Source: Phycisphaerales bacterium (GTDB lineage Bacteria > Planctomycetota > Phycisphaerae > Tepidisphaerales > Tepidisphaeraceae). From it: a DNA stretch of 5,162 nt. This document shows, one piece after another, positions 4,811 through 5,162 of this stretch. A program made the translations under genes and the position numbers. Under the pieces are notes generated by a model, which saw only the letters and a program-made list of their open reading frames with translations, was not told where the DNA came from and did not search any database. Each line of letters starts with the position of its first letter. Within the stretch, counting starts at the first letter, position 1. The DNA lies in the NCBI GenBank assembly GCA_003153655.1, contig PMAK01000247.1, positions 1 through 5,162 of the forward strand. The letters run 5' to 3'.

Positions 4811-5162
4811 AATCTTTCCGCTGATCCTCTATTGCGCTCGGTCGATGATTTAACCGACATCGGCCCCGCGCGAGCCAAAGTCCTCCGCGCGCTCGGCGTC
4901 ACAAATCTCCGAGAACTGCTGGATTATTTCCCGCGCGACTATCAATATGAATCTGAAGAGAAGCCAATCAGCGCCCTCCGCGAGAACGAGATCGGCCTGA
5001 CCCGCGGCGAAGTCACCGCCGTCAACTACATCTCCGGCCACGGCAAACCCAGATTCGAAGCCACGCTCTCACAAGGCATGAATCGTCTCTCGCTGGTCTT
5101 CTTCCACGGCGCCTATCTCCGCCGTCAGGTTCATCCAGGACTTCTCCTCCGCGTGCGCGGTC
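4805..5162 (+). CDS. recG: ATP-dependent DNA helicase RecG, N-terminal fragment
   Basis: The frame is open to the end of the window and encodes the start of RecG, the helicase that reverses stalled replication forks and moves branched DNA. Visible are SVDDLTDIGPARAKVLRALG, the helix-hairpin-helix-like opening, then NLRELLDYFPRDYQYE and the OB-fold wedge domain (GEVTAVNYISGHG, LSLVFFHGAYLRRQVHPG, LLLRVRG). The helicase motifs lie beyond the window. The start is uncertain. GTG at 4805 gives a leader close in length to E. coli RecG; TTG at 4832 is also possible. The longest frame begins at ATG 4691 but would translate the whole intergenic inverted repeat into a basic, unrelated string, so it is disfavoured. 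No Shine-Dalgarno marks any of them. Confidence 0.85.
   Translation, partial: MANLSADPLLRSVDDLTDIGPARAKVLRALGVTNLRELLDYFPRDYQYESEEKPISALRENEIGLTRGEVTAVNYISGHGKPRFEATLSQGMNRLSLVFFHGAYLRRQVHPGLLLRVRG

Overview
The window looks like a piece of a GC-rich chromosome from the Planctomycetota, possibly a Phycisphaerae-like lineage. This is inferred from three things: a Gfo/Idh/MocA oxidoreductase tail, an ECF-type sigma factor with a long C-terminal extension and a membrane helix (an architecture common in Planctomycetota and Verrucomicrobiota), and strong use of C-ending codons. The lineage cannot be fixed from sequence reading alone.

Layout. Positions 3-245 (+) are the last 80 codons of a Gfo/Idh/MocA-family oxidoreductase. 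Positions 246-1028 are about 780 bases without a convincing gene but full of small repeats: two copies of a hairpin element with a compensatory base-pair change, an 18-bp perfect tandem duplication, a degenerate G-rich direct repeat, and a short tRNA-Leu-like D-arm fragment. Positions 1029-2603 (+) encode an ECF sigma factor of 524 residues with a predicted membrane helix and a large extra domain. It is followed after 59 bases by 2663-3196 (+), a small exported protein with a PsbP/DUF1795-like look. Positions 3203-4012 (-) encode a SAM hydrolase (DUF62 / SAM hydroxide adenosyltransferase family) that converges on the exported-protein gene with only six bases between the stops. Positions 4011-4667 (+) encode protein-L-isoaspartate O-methyltransferase (pcm), divergent from the SAM hydrolase gene with start codons that can share one CATG. 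A 92-base imperfect inverted repeat (4719-4810) separates pcm from the 5' end of recG, which runs off the window.

How they may work together. The sigma factor and the exported protein may form one transcription unit in which a membrane-tethered sigma factor responds to an envelope signal. Pcm and the SAM hydrolase both consume S-adenosylmethionine and may share a compact bidirectional promoter. RecG is a DNA repair helicase with no evident functional link to these. I see no phage, CRISPR, transposase or complete RNA gene. The most unusual items are the shared start/promoter region at 3989-4013, the loss of the conserved D-x-F-G-N segment in the SAM hydrolase, the one-protein membrane-tethered sigma factor, and the structured repeats on both sides of it.
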